Assembly (NCBI GenBank): GCA_030263805.2
Contig: CP136010.1
Coordinates: 3,611,001-3,675,000 of the forward strand
Length of the DNA: 64,000 bases
From: Pseudomonas sp. FeN3W
Lineage (GTDB): Bacteria > Pseudomonadota > Gammaproteobacteria > Pseudomonadales > Pseudomonadaceae
Direction of reading: 5' to 3'
Shown here: piece after piece, positions 17,639-25,333 of the stretch
How positions within the stretch are numbered: position 1 is the stretch's first letter
How the letters are laid out: each line of letters opens with the position of its first letter
Made by a program: the position numbers and the translations under genes
Notes under the pieces: generated by a model
What the model was told of the DNA's origin: nothing
What the model saw: only the letters and a program-made list of their open reading frames with translations
Databases searched by the model: none

Positions 17639-18376
17639 TTACTGAGAGACGATCAGGCCGGTGAGCTGGTAACCCATCAAGAGGAAACCGGCGCTCATCA
17701 TGGCGACGTTGGCGGTGTAGGCATGGCGCCAGAAGCTGGCGGTTCGTCGCCAGTAGCCCATGACGATCAGAATGGCGCTCAGCGCCAGTAGCTGGCCAAT
17801 TTCCACCCCGACGTTGAAAGCGATCAGGTTGGCAACTAGGCCATCCGCCGAGATCTCGTACTCCTGGATCTTGGTCGCCAGGCCGAAGCCATGCAGCAAA
17901 CCAAAGATCAGCGTGGCCGCCTTGGTATTGGGCTGATGGCCGAACCAGCGCTGGAAGGCGCCCAGGTTATCCAGCGCCTTGTACACCACCGAAAAACCGA
18001 TGATGGCGTCGATCACATAGGAACTGATGGTGATTTCCGCCAATACACCGAGCAGCAGCGTCACCGTGTGGCCCACGGCGAACAGGGTGACGTAGAGCCC
18101 GACGTCCTTCAGGCGGTAGAGAAAGAAGATCACCCCGAACAGAAACAGCAGATGGTCGTACCCGGTGATCATGTGCTTGGCGCCCATATAAATGAACGGC
18201 AGCACCATCACCCCGGAGCTTTCCTGGATAAAGCCCTTGTCGCCCTCGGCAACAGCGTGGGCCAGCGCGTCAGGCATGCCGAGAAATAGCAATGCGGTGA
18301 ACAAGAGCAGCAGTATTAGCGAGCGGTTTGGGCGCGCGGAAAATGCGCCCATACCGCACATGGATAGCGAATGCAT
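17639..18376 (-). CDS. HupE/UreJ-type membrane protein
   Basis: A 245-residue membrane protein with an N-terminal signal-like helix and about six more hydrophobic helices. It carries YMGAKHMITGYDHLLFLFG, LFAVGHTVTLLL and FGLLHGFGLA, the His-containing segments of the HupE/UreJ_2 family, proposed to carry nickel or cobalt. It lies 47 bases after a small His-rich exported protein, both divergent from a CsoR/RcnR-type repressor, so a Ni/Co or related metal is the best guess. Confidence 0.82.
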   Translation of the reverse strand: MHSLSMCGMGAFSARPNRSLILLLLFTALLFLGMPDALAHAVAEGDKGFIQESSGVMVLPFIYMGAKHMITGYDHLLFLFGVIFFLYRLKDVGLYVTLFAVGHTVTLLLGVLAEITISSYVIDAIIGFSVVYKALDNLGAFQRWFGHQPNTKAATLIFGLLHGFGLATKIQEYEISADGLVANLIAFNVGVEIGQLLALSAILIVMGYWRRTASFWRHAYTANVAMMSAGFLLMGYQLTGLIVSQ

Positions 18377-18422
18377 GGTTGAGTCCTACGTGACAGTGGT
18401 ATTGGCCGCATAGCGGCCGGTG

Positions 18423-18782
18423 TCAGAGCGCAAATCTTGGGCGTGGTGGCCGCTCGATCAGGAAGATCGGACTGGGAGGGATGGCGTAGCGCGTGGCTTC
18501 TATCGGCTGCGGACGCTCTGGCAGCGTACTGACGGTGAGAAGCGTGGTCAGGTATGGCGTTTCGTGCACGTGGTCGGCGGTAAGCGTGGAGTGGTAGTGA
18601 TCCGCGCATCTGGCACAGACCGAAATACCCATGCTGTGGGAATGAGCATGAGCACGGTCCTCGCCGTTCCACGCACCTTGGCTCACCCCAGGGCCAAGCG
18701 CGGCGCTATGCCCGGCCCATGCCATTAGCATGACGAGGGCTAGGACAAACGTTAACTGAGCGCTGACCGGTTTACTGAGCAT
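18423..18782 (-). CDS. Small exported His/Cys-containing protein (CzcI-like, tentative)
   Basis: A 119-residue protein from the ATG at 18782, with a hydrophobic signal (LTFVLALVMLMAWAGHSAALG), a metal-binding-looking AHAHSHSMGISVCARCADHYH segment, and a Pro/Arg-rich end (LIERPPRPRFAL) that recalls CzcI-type periplasmic proteins. A longer in-frame start (18878) would run through the repressor operator at 18841-18859, so it is rejected. Likely co-transcribed with the HupE-like gene. Confidence 0.6.
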   Translation of the reverse strand: MLSKPVSAQLTFVLALVMLMAWAGHSAALGPGVSQGAWNGEDRAHAHSHSMGISVCARCADHYHSTLTADHVHETPYLTTLLTVSTLPERPQPIEATRYAIPPSPIFLIERPPRPRFAL

Positions 18783-18840
18783 GGATGTGTCTTCGTTTAC
18801 AGATTCGGCTGGCCGCCCGACGACAACGACAGGTTTGCCA

Positions 18841-18859
18841 TATCCCCCCCAGGGGGATA
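18841..18859. promoter_or_regulatory. Operator for the CsoR/RcnR-type repressor
   Basis: TATCCCCC-CCA-GGGGGATA, a G-tract inverted repeat of the kind bound by RcnR/CsoR-family tetramers. It is between the divergent repressor (18899) and the exported-protein/HupE operon (18782). Confidence 0.75.
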
Positions 18860-18898
18860 GGATCGAAGCGTAAGTCATCGAGGCATGGGACTCAAGGC

Positions 18899-19186
18899 AT
18901 GAGCGATCAAGAACACGCCCATCAGCACCAAAGTCATAGCGATATCATCAAAAGGTTGAAGCGTGCCGAAGGCCACCTGCGCAGCATTGTCGGCATGATC
19001 GAGGTCGGTCGCCCCTGCGTGGACCTTGCCCAGCAGCTACACGCAGTAGAAAAAGCGGTTTGCCAGGCCAAGCGCACCTTGATCCAGGACCACATCGATC
19101 ACTGTCTGGAGCACGCGCTCGCGGCCACCGAACAGGGTGACACCACCGCGCTGAGTGACTTCAAGCAGATCACCAAGTACCTCTGA
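18899..19186 (+). CDS. Metal-sensing CsoR/RcnR-family repressor
   Basis: A 95-residue all-helical DUF156 protein. It has a His-rich N-terminus (SDQEHAHQHQSHSD), the RLKRAEGHLRSIVGMIE helix with a conserved His, C39-like in RPCVDLAQQLHAVEKAV, and HIDHCLEHA. The ligand set His-Cys-His-Cys fits the family; whether it senses Ni/Co or Cu cannot be decided. The start at 18899 is chosen because it gives family length and lies after the operator at 18841-18859. A DUF3147 gene follows by 29 bases. Confidence 0.85.
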   Translation: MSDQEHAHQHQSHSDIIKRLKRAEGHLRSIVGMIEVGRPCVDLAQQLHAVEKAVCQAKRTLIQDHIDHCLEHALAATEQGDTTALSDFKQITKYL

Positions 19187-19215
19187 TCTTCTTTCGCAGC
19201 ACCGCGGAGCACGTC

Positions 19216-19566
19216 ATGACCTGGATAGTGACCAAGTACCTGATCACTGCACTGATGGTGGTCTTGGTATCCGAAGCGGCCAAGCATGGCGACCGTATTG
19301 GCGGTGTCATCGCCGCCCTGCCCATAGTTACGGTGCTGACCTTGATCTGGCTGCACATTGAGCATCAGCCGGGACAAAAGATCGCCAATCATGCCTGGTA
19401 CACATTCTGGTATGTGATCCCCACGCTACCGGCGATGTTGATGTTCCCACTCCTAATGTCTCGCTTCGGCTTCTGGCTGGCACTGGCGGGTTACGCATTG
19501 GCCACGTGCCTGTGTTTCGTCCTGTTTGCTCTAGCAATGCGCCGCTTCGGCATCGAATTGCTGTAA
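19216..19566 (+). CDS. DUF3147-family inner-membrane protein
   Basis: A 116-residue protein with four predicted membrane helices, including SEAAKHGDRIGGVIAALPIVTVL and the WYVIPTLPAMLMFPLL helix, which fit DUF3147. GGAG precedes the ATG. It follows the CsoR/RcnR-type repressor in the same direction and may be autoregulated with it. Function unknown. Confidence 0.75.
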   Translation: MTWIVTKYLITALMVVLVSEAAKHGDRIGGVIAALPIVTVLTLIWLHIEHQPGQKIANHAWYTFWYVIPTLPAMLMFPLLMSRFGFWLALAGYALATCLCFVLFALAMRRFGIELL

Positions 19567-19675
19567 TGGGCAGCCATCCTTGCCCAGCAGGCTCACCGCA
19601 TAGCTTGGATCGCCTCATGCAACATGAGATGCCCACCCCCTCTGGATAAGACTTTGACCGACCGCTTATGGCCGA

Positions 19676-19830
19676 GGCTGTGTAAAAACCTCGGGCTCCG
19701 AGGCGGTGACTAAAAAACGAGCAGAAAAACGCGTCGCTCCGTAAATTCTAGGTCTACACACCAGCCGATCTTTTTCAGAATTTAAGCACGAGCGCGAACT
19801 TCGATAGCGTGTCGGAGTTTTTACACAGCC
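19676..19830. mobile_element. MITE-like element, 155 bp
   Basis: Two 14-bp inverted ends, GGCTGTGTAAAAAC (19676-19689) and its exact complement (19817-19830), flank about 127 bases with no coding capacity. The ends look like insertion-sequence termini, so this is probably a non-autonomous element moved by a transposase encoded elsewhere. No clear target duplication was seen. Confidence 0.6.
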
Positions 19831-20004
19831 TGGGCCGGATAGCGACGGTCTGACTCCAGCCTGTTGCCGCCGATGATTTTTTGACCCGGGTGCCGACGCT
19901 ATGCAGACCCAACCCAGCAGTCTTAAAAGTTGAAATGCAACAGCGAGTTCAGCGTTCGAAACTGGGGCAATGAAATACCGGCATGTGGGTCAAAAATGCA
20001 TCGG

Positions 20005-20357
20005 CAGCAACAGATACAGTATTTTTGAAGCCGTCATCATGAGTTTGACACCGCTCGGCCCGCTGCGCGCGTCCATCCAGCGGCTGCCCCTGTTCCTGAG
20101 TCCGATCGCCTCTGGCTTCCCCTCGCCGGCCGAGGATCACATCGAGGTCACCCTGTCTCTGGACGACCCGTGCGTCGCTACACCGCCAGTGACTGCCGAG
20201 CGGGTGATGGGCGTGATGGATGCGATCAATGCGCGATGGGGACGGGGAACCATGCGATCTGCAGGGGTGCCGGTGAAACCGGACTGAGGGCATGCGGCGG
20301 GAGATGATGAGCCCGAGCAATACGACGCGGATTGATCAGTTATGGACGGTAACGTAA
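20005..20357 (+). pseudogene. umuC: 3' remnant of umuC/rulB (Y-family DNA polymerase)
   Basis: The translation RVMGVMDAINARWGRGTMRSAGVPVKPD is the C-terminal UmuC (DUF4113) segment. One extra A near 20286 shifts the frame. Reading past it restores GMRREMMSPSNTTRIDQLW, the usual UmuC end, to a stop at 20355. The part upstream (LTPLGPL) is degenerate, and the catalytic domain is absent. RulB/UmuC genes are known integration sites for Pseudomonas recombinase-carrying elements. Confidence 0.75.
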
Positions 20358-20498
20358 GCGCTTGAGGCAGCCTACCCTGGAAGAAACAGGTATAAGCCAA
20401 GAGCTGCCCGAGTGCGAATTGATTCGCTCTAGTTGATTCAGGCGTTCATTGCCCCAGAGCAGTCAGCGAGATTGGCCTGACTGGCGACTGTTTCAGTT

Positions 20499-20771
20499 CT
20501 ATGATGAAACCTGCCTGATATCCAACACGACCCAGACTTCATACCCTTTCTCTCGAGCCGCTTTCTCGGCCTCGAGTTGGGCAGCGAGTGTACTGATGGA
20601 GCGGGAGCTGTGCTCGAAGCGGAATGGCGAGCCACCGTTCTTGCGCACGCTCAATTCAACGAGTGTGAAGGTGGAGTGCTGTTTGGGTATTGGCTGCTTC
20701 GATTTCGAAGGAGCGGGGTCTAGGCCAAGTGCGCGCCGCATCTCGGCTTCAATGAGTTTTGCGTCAGTCAA
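20499..20771 (-). CDS. Conserved hypothetical protein
   Basis: A 90-residue soluble protein with an amphipathic N-terminus (KLIEAEMRRALGLDPAP), a FTLVELSVRKNGGSPFRFEH beta-like middle and an acidic/basic helix before VWVVLDIRQVSS. It probably starts at a TTG (20771) preceded by AGGGA. The codon pattern looks real. No family or function is recognised. Confidence 0.5.
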   Translation of the reverse strand: MTDAKLIEAEMRRALGLDPAPSKSKQPIPKQHSTFTLVELSVRKNGGSPFRFEHSSRSISTLAAQLEAEKAAREKGYEVWVVLDIRQVSS

Positions 20772-20878
20772 GCGAGATCCCTAGAGCGATTGCGGGTGAC
20801 GCCATTGTAGCGAGGAGTGGTGCTGACATGGCCTGAGTTCGATGCTGGCGAGCCAACAACCTCATCTCTGCGATATGG

Positions 20879-21160
20879 CTACGAATCACCAAAGTAGTCA
20901 TCACAGGCGACTAGTCCGAATGGGCGTTCCTCGCAGGGCTGCTCATCGCTGAACAGATTCTGCGTGCGGCGCTCCTGCTTCAAAAACGCTAGCGCCGCGA
21001 AAAAGCAACTTTCGCATAGATTGACTCGATAGCGCTCGCCATCATGCCCTGCGCCATAGCCCCAGAGCGCCTGGAGCGTCCCGAACTGCTCGCCGTATCC
21101 CGGCACCCTCGTACTGGTAGCGCATACATCGCAAATGGTGTCTTTATGGGGCTCTGTCAT
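20879..21160 (-). CDS. Small double-CxxC protein, paralogue B
   Basis: A 93-residue member of the same family as 16975-17277 and 27481-27783: CDVC near residue 10, GYGEQFGTLQALWGYGAGHDGERYRVNL in the middle, CESCFF near residue 49, and FGLVACDDYFGDS at the end. The strictly kept WGYGxxHDGxxYxVxLCExCFF motif implies a folded domain, probably with a structural metal. No neighbour suggests a role. Confidence 0.7.
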   Translation of the reverse strand: MTEPHKDTICDVCATSTRVPGYGEQFGTLQALWGYGAGHDGERYRVNLCESCFFAALAFLKQERRTQNLFSDEQPCEERPFGLVACDDYFGDS

Positions 21161-21500
21161 CGGGCAGTTCTCGTGTTCGTATTAAAGAGGGCGGCGGGGG
21201 GGCACTGCACAACGGAGTGCCTTTTGCCAATTTGCAAGCGCCGCTGCGTCAGCTCAAGCATGGTCTGGTGCACCATGCCAGCGGTGGATGTGGCAGGTCT
21301 TCGACAACTGAACTGGGCTATCGAAGGGAGGATTCAAAAGCAACTGCGCTGATAAACTTATCGACAGTTGCAGATGCAGAAATCAGCAATCCGACTGGGT
21401 CAATTTCCCATCAGCGCCAACACTTCAAGCTGTCCATCGACGACCTGTGCCATGATTGGAAATGCGACGAGTGTCTGGAGATGCGGTTGGCTTTGGTTTG
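21161..21500. other. No recognised feature
   Basis: Open frames here lack ribosome sites and family features. Nothing else seen. Confidence 0.35.
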
Positions 21501-21734
21501 TCAAGGTTGTCCCCTGCACGTTTCTTGCGTTGCCGGCGGCGACCACTCCATTCCCTCTTCGAGGATCGGATGGCTTTCGCTCACGACGATCAACGGTTTG
21601 TTCCGATTCTCCAGCGCGAACATGGCGATGGAGCCTCCGGCGTCCGCCACCGGCACCGCCCCCTGTGGCTCAAGCCTGCCAACCCAGACATATTGCCGGG
21701 TCTCCAAACATGCAAGGTAATACGAAATACCCAT
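21501..21734 (-). CDS. Small conserved hypothetical protein
   Basis: A 77-residue protein with a strong GGAGGA 4 bases before the ATG. The N-terminus GISYYLACLETRQYVWVGR and the later AMFALENRNKPLIVVSESHP look like a compact alpha/beta fold. No family is recognised. It lies downstream of the disrupted antitoxin gene on the same strand, but it is not a RES-type toxin. Confidence 0.55.
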   Translation of the reverse strand: MGISYYLACLETRQYVWVGRLEPQGAVPVADAGGSIAMFALENRNKPLIVVSESHPILEEGMEWSPPATQETCRGQP

Positions 21735-22143
21735 GTTTCCTCCGAATTCGAATCAAGTCTTTTGCTGCGCCAATCCGGAACGGGAGGCGGTACTGCCGCA
21801 ATCATCAAAGGCAGCATGACACGCTCACACGACAACTATCCTGACGCGGCGGGGTTCCTCTTTCACTGATCAGCACTTGCTTTGTTGCTGACCACCGTTT
21901 GCATTCGACCTATCCCCTCTTGGTTAAGCTCACCAGCCCTACAAAGGGCGTCAATCCCCTTGTAAGTCTCGAACAGGGACATGAGGTCGCCCTGCGCCAT
22001 GATTTTCAACGGTTTACGGCCATTAAAGAAATCGTTGTGGTTTTCCTTGCCCGCAAAACCGTAGACGTTCTCAGGGTTATCAAAGACCAGTCGTGAACCG
22101 CCCCGGCTTTCCCGGAGGCTCCAACTCTTGAGAGGATGGAGCC

Positions 22144-22467
22144 ATGAAGACGACGACGAAGTACTCCCCGGAAGTCCGCGAGCGAGCGGTTCGACTGGTA
22201 TTGGAGCATCAAGGCAACCACGAGTCGGAATGGGCAGCGATTTGCTCGATTTCTGCCAAGATCGGTTGTACCGCCGAAACACTGCGCCGTTGGGTACGCC
22301 AGGCCGAGCGCGATACTGGCAAACGTGAAGGCCAGACCAGCAGCGAACGCGAGCGGATCAAGGCGCTGGAACGTGAGGTGCGTGAGTTGCGCCAGGCCAA
22401 CGAGATCCTGCGCAAGGCGTCCGCGTATTTTGCCCAGGCGGAGCTCGACCGCCGCTTCAAGCCATAA
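22144..22467 (+). CDS. IS3-family transposase OrfA
   Basis: A 107-residue helix-turn-helix protein (KYSPEVRERAVRLVLEH, then ETLRRWVRQAE) with a leucine-zipper-like helix (ERIKALEREVRELRQANEILRKA). It binds the IS ends and joins OrfB by a -1 frameshift near its own stop. Confidence 0.9.
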   Translation: MKTTTKYSPEVRERAVRLVLEHQGNHESEWAAICSISAKIGCTAETLRRWVRQAERDTGKREGQTSSERERIKALEREVRELRQANEILRKASAYFAQAELDRRFKP

Positions 22468-23366
22468 AGGCGTTCGTCGATGAGCATCGTGCGGTTTATG
22501 GAGTCGAGCCGATCTGCCGGGTACTGCCGATCGCTCCATCGACCTACTACGCCCATGCACATTGCCAGGCCGCTCCCGAGCGGCGTTCTCCGCGAACACG
22601 GCGTGACGAGGTACTGAGCGGGCATATCCAGCGGGTCTGGGAGGAGAACTTCCAGGTCTACGGCGTGCGCAAGGTCTGGCGGCAACTCAAGCGCGAAGGC
22701 GTAGTGGTGGCCCGCTGCACGGTGGAGCGACTGATGCGGCGACTGGGTCTACAAGGTGTCGTACGCGGCAAACCGGTCAAGACTACGATCAGCGACAAGG
22801 CCACCCCGTGCCCGCTGGACAAGGTCAATCGCCAGTTCCGCGCCGAGCGGCCAAACGCGCTCTGGGTGTCGGACTTCACCTACGTCAGCACGTGGCAGGG
22901 CTTCGTCTACGTGGCCTTTGTTATCGACGTATTCGCCCGGCGTATCGTCGGCTGGCGCGTGTCCAGCTCAGCCCGCACAGACTTTGTTCTCGATGCGTTG
23001 GAACAGGCGTTGTATGCCCGCCGACCGGTCGGCCAGGGCAGCCTGATCCATCACAGCGACCGTGGCGTGCAGTACGTCTCGATCCGCTATACCGAGCGCC
23101 TAGCTGAAGCTGGGGTCGAGCCCTCGGTGGGCAGCGTGGGCGACTCCTATGACAATGCCTTGGCCGAGACCATCAATGGCCTGTACAAGGCCGAGGTGAT
23201 CCATCGTCGTTCCTGGCAGAATCGGGAGGCAGTGGAGCTGGCGACGCTGGAGTGGGTGGACTGGTTCAACCACCGACGGCTACTGGAGCCCATCGGGAAC
23301 ATGCCGCCGGCAGAGGCCGAAGCGATCTACTATCAGCAACTTACCGAGTCGGCCCAAGCGGCATGA
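22467..23366 (+). CDS. IS3-family transposase OrfB (DDE integrase)
   Basis: The catalytic part of the transposase, read in the -1 frame relative to OrfA. The frame opens with AFVDEHRAVYGVEPICRVL and continues to the IS end. The rve integrase core has Asp in WVSDFTYV, Asp in HHSDRGVQYVS and Glu in NALAETINGLYKAE. An internal ATG at 22665 exists, but the family pattern requires the longer product made by frameshifting. Confidence 0.88.
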   Translation, partial: KAFVDEHRAVYGVEPICRVLPIAPSTYYAHAHCQAAPERRSPRTRRDEVLSGHIQRVWEENFQVYGVRKVWRQLKREGVVVARCTVERLMRRLGLQGVVRGKPVKTTISDKATPCPLDKVNRQFRAERPNALWVSDFTYVSTWQGFVYVAFVIDVFARRIVGWRVSSSARTDFVLDALEQALYARRPVGQGSLIHHSDRGVQYVSIRYTERLAEAGVEPSVGSVGDSYDNALAETINGLYKAEVIHRRSWQNREAVELATLEWVDWFNHRRLLEPIGNMPPAEAEAIYYQQLTESAQAA

Positions 23367-23702
23367 CTCACACCAAAGAGCCTCCGGAATTCCCGGGGCG
23401 GTTCAGTCGCAAGCTGGCGTGGCAGTTCAATACGATGCTGGCCCGCTCCAGTTGATCGAAGTCGAGTTCCACGCCCTTGCCCTGCTGAGCATGGGAAATG
23501 CTGCTGCGCGAGACACGAAGAATACTGCACACCTGCTCAGTAGTAGACTTCCATTTCTCTAGGATTCTCAGTGCCGTTCGGAGAATCACGCTGCCCTGAT
23601 CCTTTGAGAATGCAAGGGTTTTGGATGCTGCATGCATGGTGGTAGCTCCTGTATCTACGCAACATGGCGGTCGAGTCAGGTCATGCGCAACGGGGGGAAG
23701 TA

Positions 23703-23810
23703 TTTCGCTAAACCGTGACCGCCTGTTTCGAAGTAGGCTGGAAATTGGTCACGTTGTTAGCGAAATGAGTGGTCATGCGTTAGCGAAAAGGCCGGTCACG
23801 ATGGGCCGAA
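23703..23810. repeat. Repeated transposon-end-like motifs
   Basis: The motif GGTCAyG-n-GTTAGCGAAA occurs at 23747-23765 and 23771-23788, inverted at 23703-23720, and in partial form near 23793. Multiple terminal repeats of this size are typical of IS21-like ends; no transposase is adjacent, so it is probably a remnant. Confidence 0.4.
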
Positions 23811-23818
23811 ATACGCAC

Positions 23819-24265
23819 CTAGCCTCGCAGATGCAATGCCGCAGAGAAGATCACGTGGGTACTCATCCGAGTATCGAGAGGCTGACTCGCTGAGGTTGAG
23901 TACGTGCGATCGCCTTCCACTCTGTACTGATGCCCAAGCACATTACCTTGAGCGTCTCGAATGGAGCTAATCTCCAGCAATGGCTCCATCATCCAACGAC
24001 CAGCCTTGTTCATGTGCCCTGGATTCACAAGATACGCCTGCTCCAGCCAGGCGTGCTCAGTCTGCGCAGCTATGACCTGTTCCAGCAATGGAACCGACGG
24101 GACCATTAGCATGCTTCGAAAGGCCTCGTTTCCATCGTCCTCAACGATCTGCAAATAGAACCAGAGCCAGGTCACCTCTAGCTCGACATATGACCAGAAC
24201 TGGACGCCATCTGGCGCTGTTGAGAGTCCGGGGAGCAGCTCCGCATTTCGGCTGGTCTTGAACAC
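23819..24265 (-). CDS. Hypothetical protein
   Basis: About 148 residues if it starts at the GTG at 24265, which has AGGTG 8 bases upstream; a longer TTG start (24307) would run into the operator at 24304-24330. The sequence has a Trp-rich stretch (VQFWSYVELEVTWLWFYLQIV) and ends with a polar region. Coding character is moderate. Divergent from an XRE-type regulator. No family recognised. Confidence 0.45.
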   Translation of the reverse strand: MFKTSRNAELLPGLSTAPDGVQFWSYVELEVTWLWFYLQIVEDDGNEAFRSMLMVPSVPLLEQVIAAQTEHAWLEQAYLVNPGHMNKAGRWMMEPLLEISSIRDAQGNVLGHQYRVEGDRTYSTSASQPLDTRMSTHVIFSAALHLRG

Positions 24266-24303
24266 GCGGCAATCACCTAATGAGAATTGTGTTTGATTGG
24301 TGC

Positions 24304-24330
24304 ACAATATATTTTGTAGTCATATATTGT
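24304..24330. promoter_or_regulatory. Operator-like inverted repeat at the XRE regulator
   Basis: ACAATATAT-n9-ATATATTGT is a perfect 9-bp inverted repeat between the divergent hypothetical gene and the XRE-type regulator. It is a likely site for that regulator. Confidence 0.6.
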
Positions 24331-24369
24331 TCAATCGCGCTTCATCTTTCCATTTTGCGGAGCAGCAAA

Positions 24370-24660
24370 ATGGAAGTCCGGGATTCGTTCGGGAAAGCGT
24401 TGAGATTCGTGCGGCACCGTAGGGGGCTGGCGCAGGAAGATTTCTCGCTCGTTAGCAGCCGTACCTTCGTCAGCATGCTGGAGCGCGGGGCAACGAGCCC
24501 GACTCTCGAAAAGCTCGATAGCCTCTGCACGGTGCTCGACACTCATCCGGTCACCCTCTTGGCCCTGACCTACTTGCTTGGATCCGAAGCTCCTGAAAGT
24601 TTTGAGCAGCTCCTGGAGAAGGTTGGTGAGGAGTTGAGAGCTCTAGTCGAACCTGACTGA
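24370..24660 (+). CDS. XRE-family helix-turn-helix regulator
   Basis: A 96-residue protein with a Cro/cI-type HTH over residues 5-60 (FGKALRFVRHRRGLAQEDFS, then TFVSMLERGATSPTLEKLDSLC) and a helical tail (ESFEQLLEKVGEELRALVE). Start at 24370 follows GGAG; an upstream in-frame Met (24280) would run through the operator. It probably regulates itself and the divergent gene. Confidence 0.8.
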   Translation: MEVRDSFGKALRFVRHRRGLAQEDFSLVSSRTFVSMLERGATSPTLEKLDSLCTVLDTHPVTLLALTYLLGSEAPESFEQLLEKVGEELRALVEPD

Positions 24661-24788
24661 TTACTCAGCGAGGCTGTGTGAGGGACCGGTTCCGTGGCCG
24701 CACAGTGAGTGTTGACCTTGCTGTCCCTCTGTGCCCTGTGGCTGGCCTGGAGGTCCCGTTTTTGGCAGGGCTTATAGTTTTTGTGGGC

Positions 24789-24812
24789 GTCAGAAAATAT
24801 GTGGATTCTGAC
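24789..24812. promoter_or_regulatory. Inverted repeat before the AbiEi-like gene
   Basis: GTCAGAA-n10-TTCTGAC ends 14 bases before the ATG at 24827. AbiEi-type antitoxins bind inverted repeats in their own promoters, so this is a plausible operator. Confidence 0.5.
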
Positions 24813-24826
24813 TTTTTGGGGCTCAT

Positions 24827-25333
24827 ATGTCCGTCGCACAAGCTATTTTAAATCGAGTCAAGCACATGCCAAAGGGGAGGCCCTTTGCCGGCGCGGTGTT
24901 CGCGCAGATCGGTTCCCGTGCGTCGATTGATAAAGCGCTTTCTAGGCTGGTGCAATCAGGCACGCTGGAGCGAGTAGCTCGCGGTGTCTACATGCGCCCC
25001 AAAATGAGCAAGTACACCGGCAGGGTGGTGCGCCCGAGTCCGCTGGCTGTCATGGAGGTCATCACGAAGGCGAGCGGCGAGACGATCCAGATACACGGCG
25101 CGGAGGCTGTTCGGAGGTTGGGCCTCAGCACACAGATGCAGGTGTTGCCGACCTTTTACACCAGCGGATCTACTCGCGAGATCAAGGTTGGCAATGCGGT
25201 GGTTCGCCTCCGCCACGTATCCAAGGATCGCTTGCAGCACGCCGGCACGACGGTAGGTGTGGCGCTTACTGCTCTCTACTACATCGGGAAAGAAGGGCTG
25301 TCGGGTTCTACCCCATTTCCACGGACGGTTTGA
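24827..25333 (+). pseudogene. DUF6088 / AbiEi-like antitoxin, 3' end cut by an IS
   Basis: Residues 1-60 form a winged helix (SRASIDKALSRLVQSGTLERVARGVYMRP). Residues 60-155 match the DUF6088/AbiEi antitoxin region (SPLAVMEVITKASGETIQIHGAEAVRRLGLSTQ, VRLRHVSKDRL). The native frame ends at ALYYIGKEGL; the last ten codons (SGSTPFPRTV) come from the IS that begins near 25301. The expected nucleotidyltransferase-type toxin is missing. Confidence 0.75.

Larger units (their letters stand above)
22094..23405 (+). mobile_element. IS3-family insertion sequence, 1312 bp
   Basis: Ends begin TGAACCGCCCCGG and form imperfect inverted repeats of about 28 bp. They are flanked by GTCG at 22090-22093 and 23406-23409. 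It encodes orfA and orfB in the usual overlapping frames. It appears complete and recent because the target frame is exactly recoverable. Confidence 0.9.
21863..23637 (-). pseudogene. ParS/MbcA-type (Xre/DUF2384) antitoxin gene split by an IS3-type element
   Basis: The 5' part (23637 down to 23410) encodes ILRTALRILEKWKS and VSRSSISHAQQGKG, the helix-turn-helix half. The 3' part (22093 down to 21863) encodes LVFDNPENVYGF and DFFNGRKPLKIM, the toxin-binding half. Removing the element 22094-23405 and one copy of its 4-base duplication GTCG restores a single 152-codon frame reading CHASLRLVFDNPEN across the join. Such antitoxins normally pair with RES-domain toxins; none is seen nearby. The gene is inactive as it stands. 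Confidence 0.85.

Noticed and set aside
21501..21734. Possible toxin partner of the split antitoxin
   Set aside because: It lacks RES-domain features.
21217..21869. Several plus-strand frames opposite the small gene at 21501-21734
   Set aside because: The minus-strand gene has a strong ribosome site and a better coding pattern.
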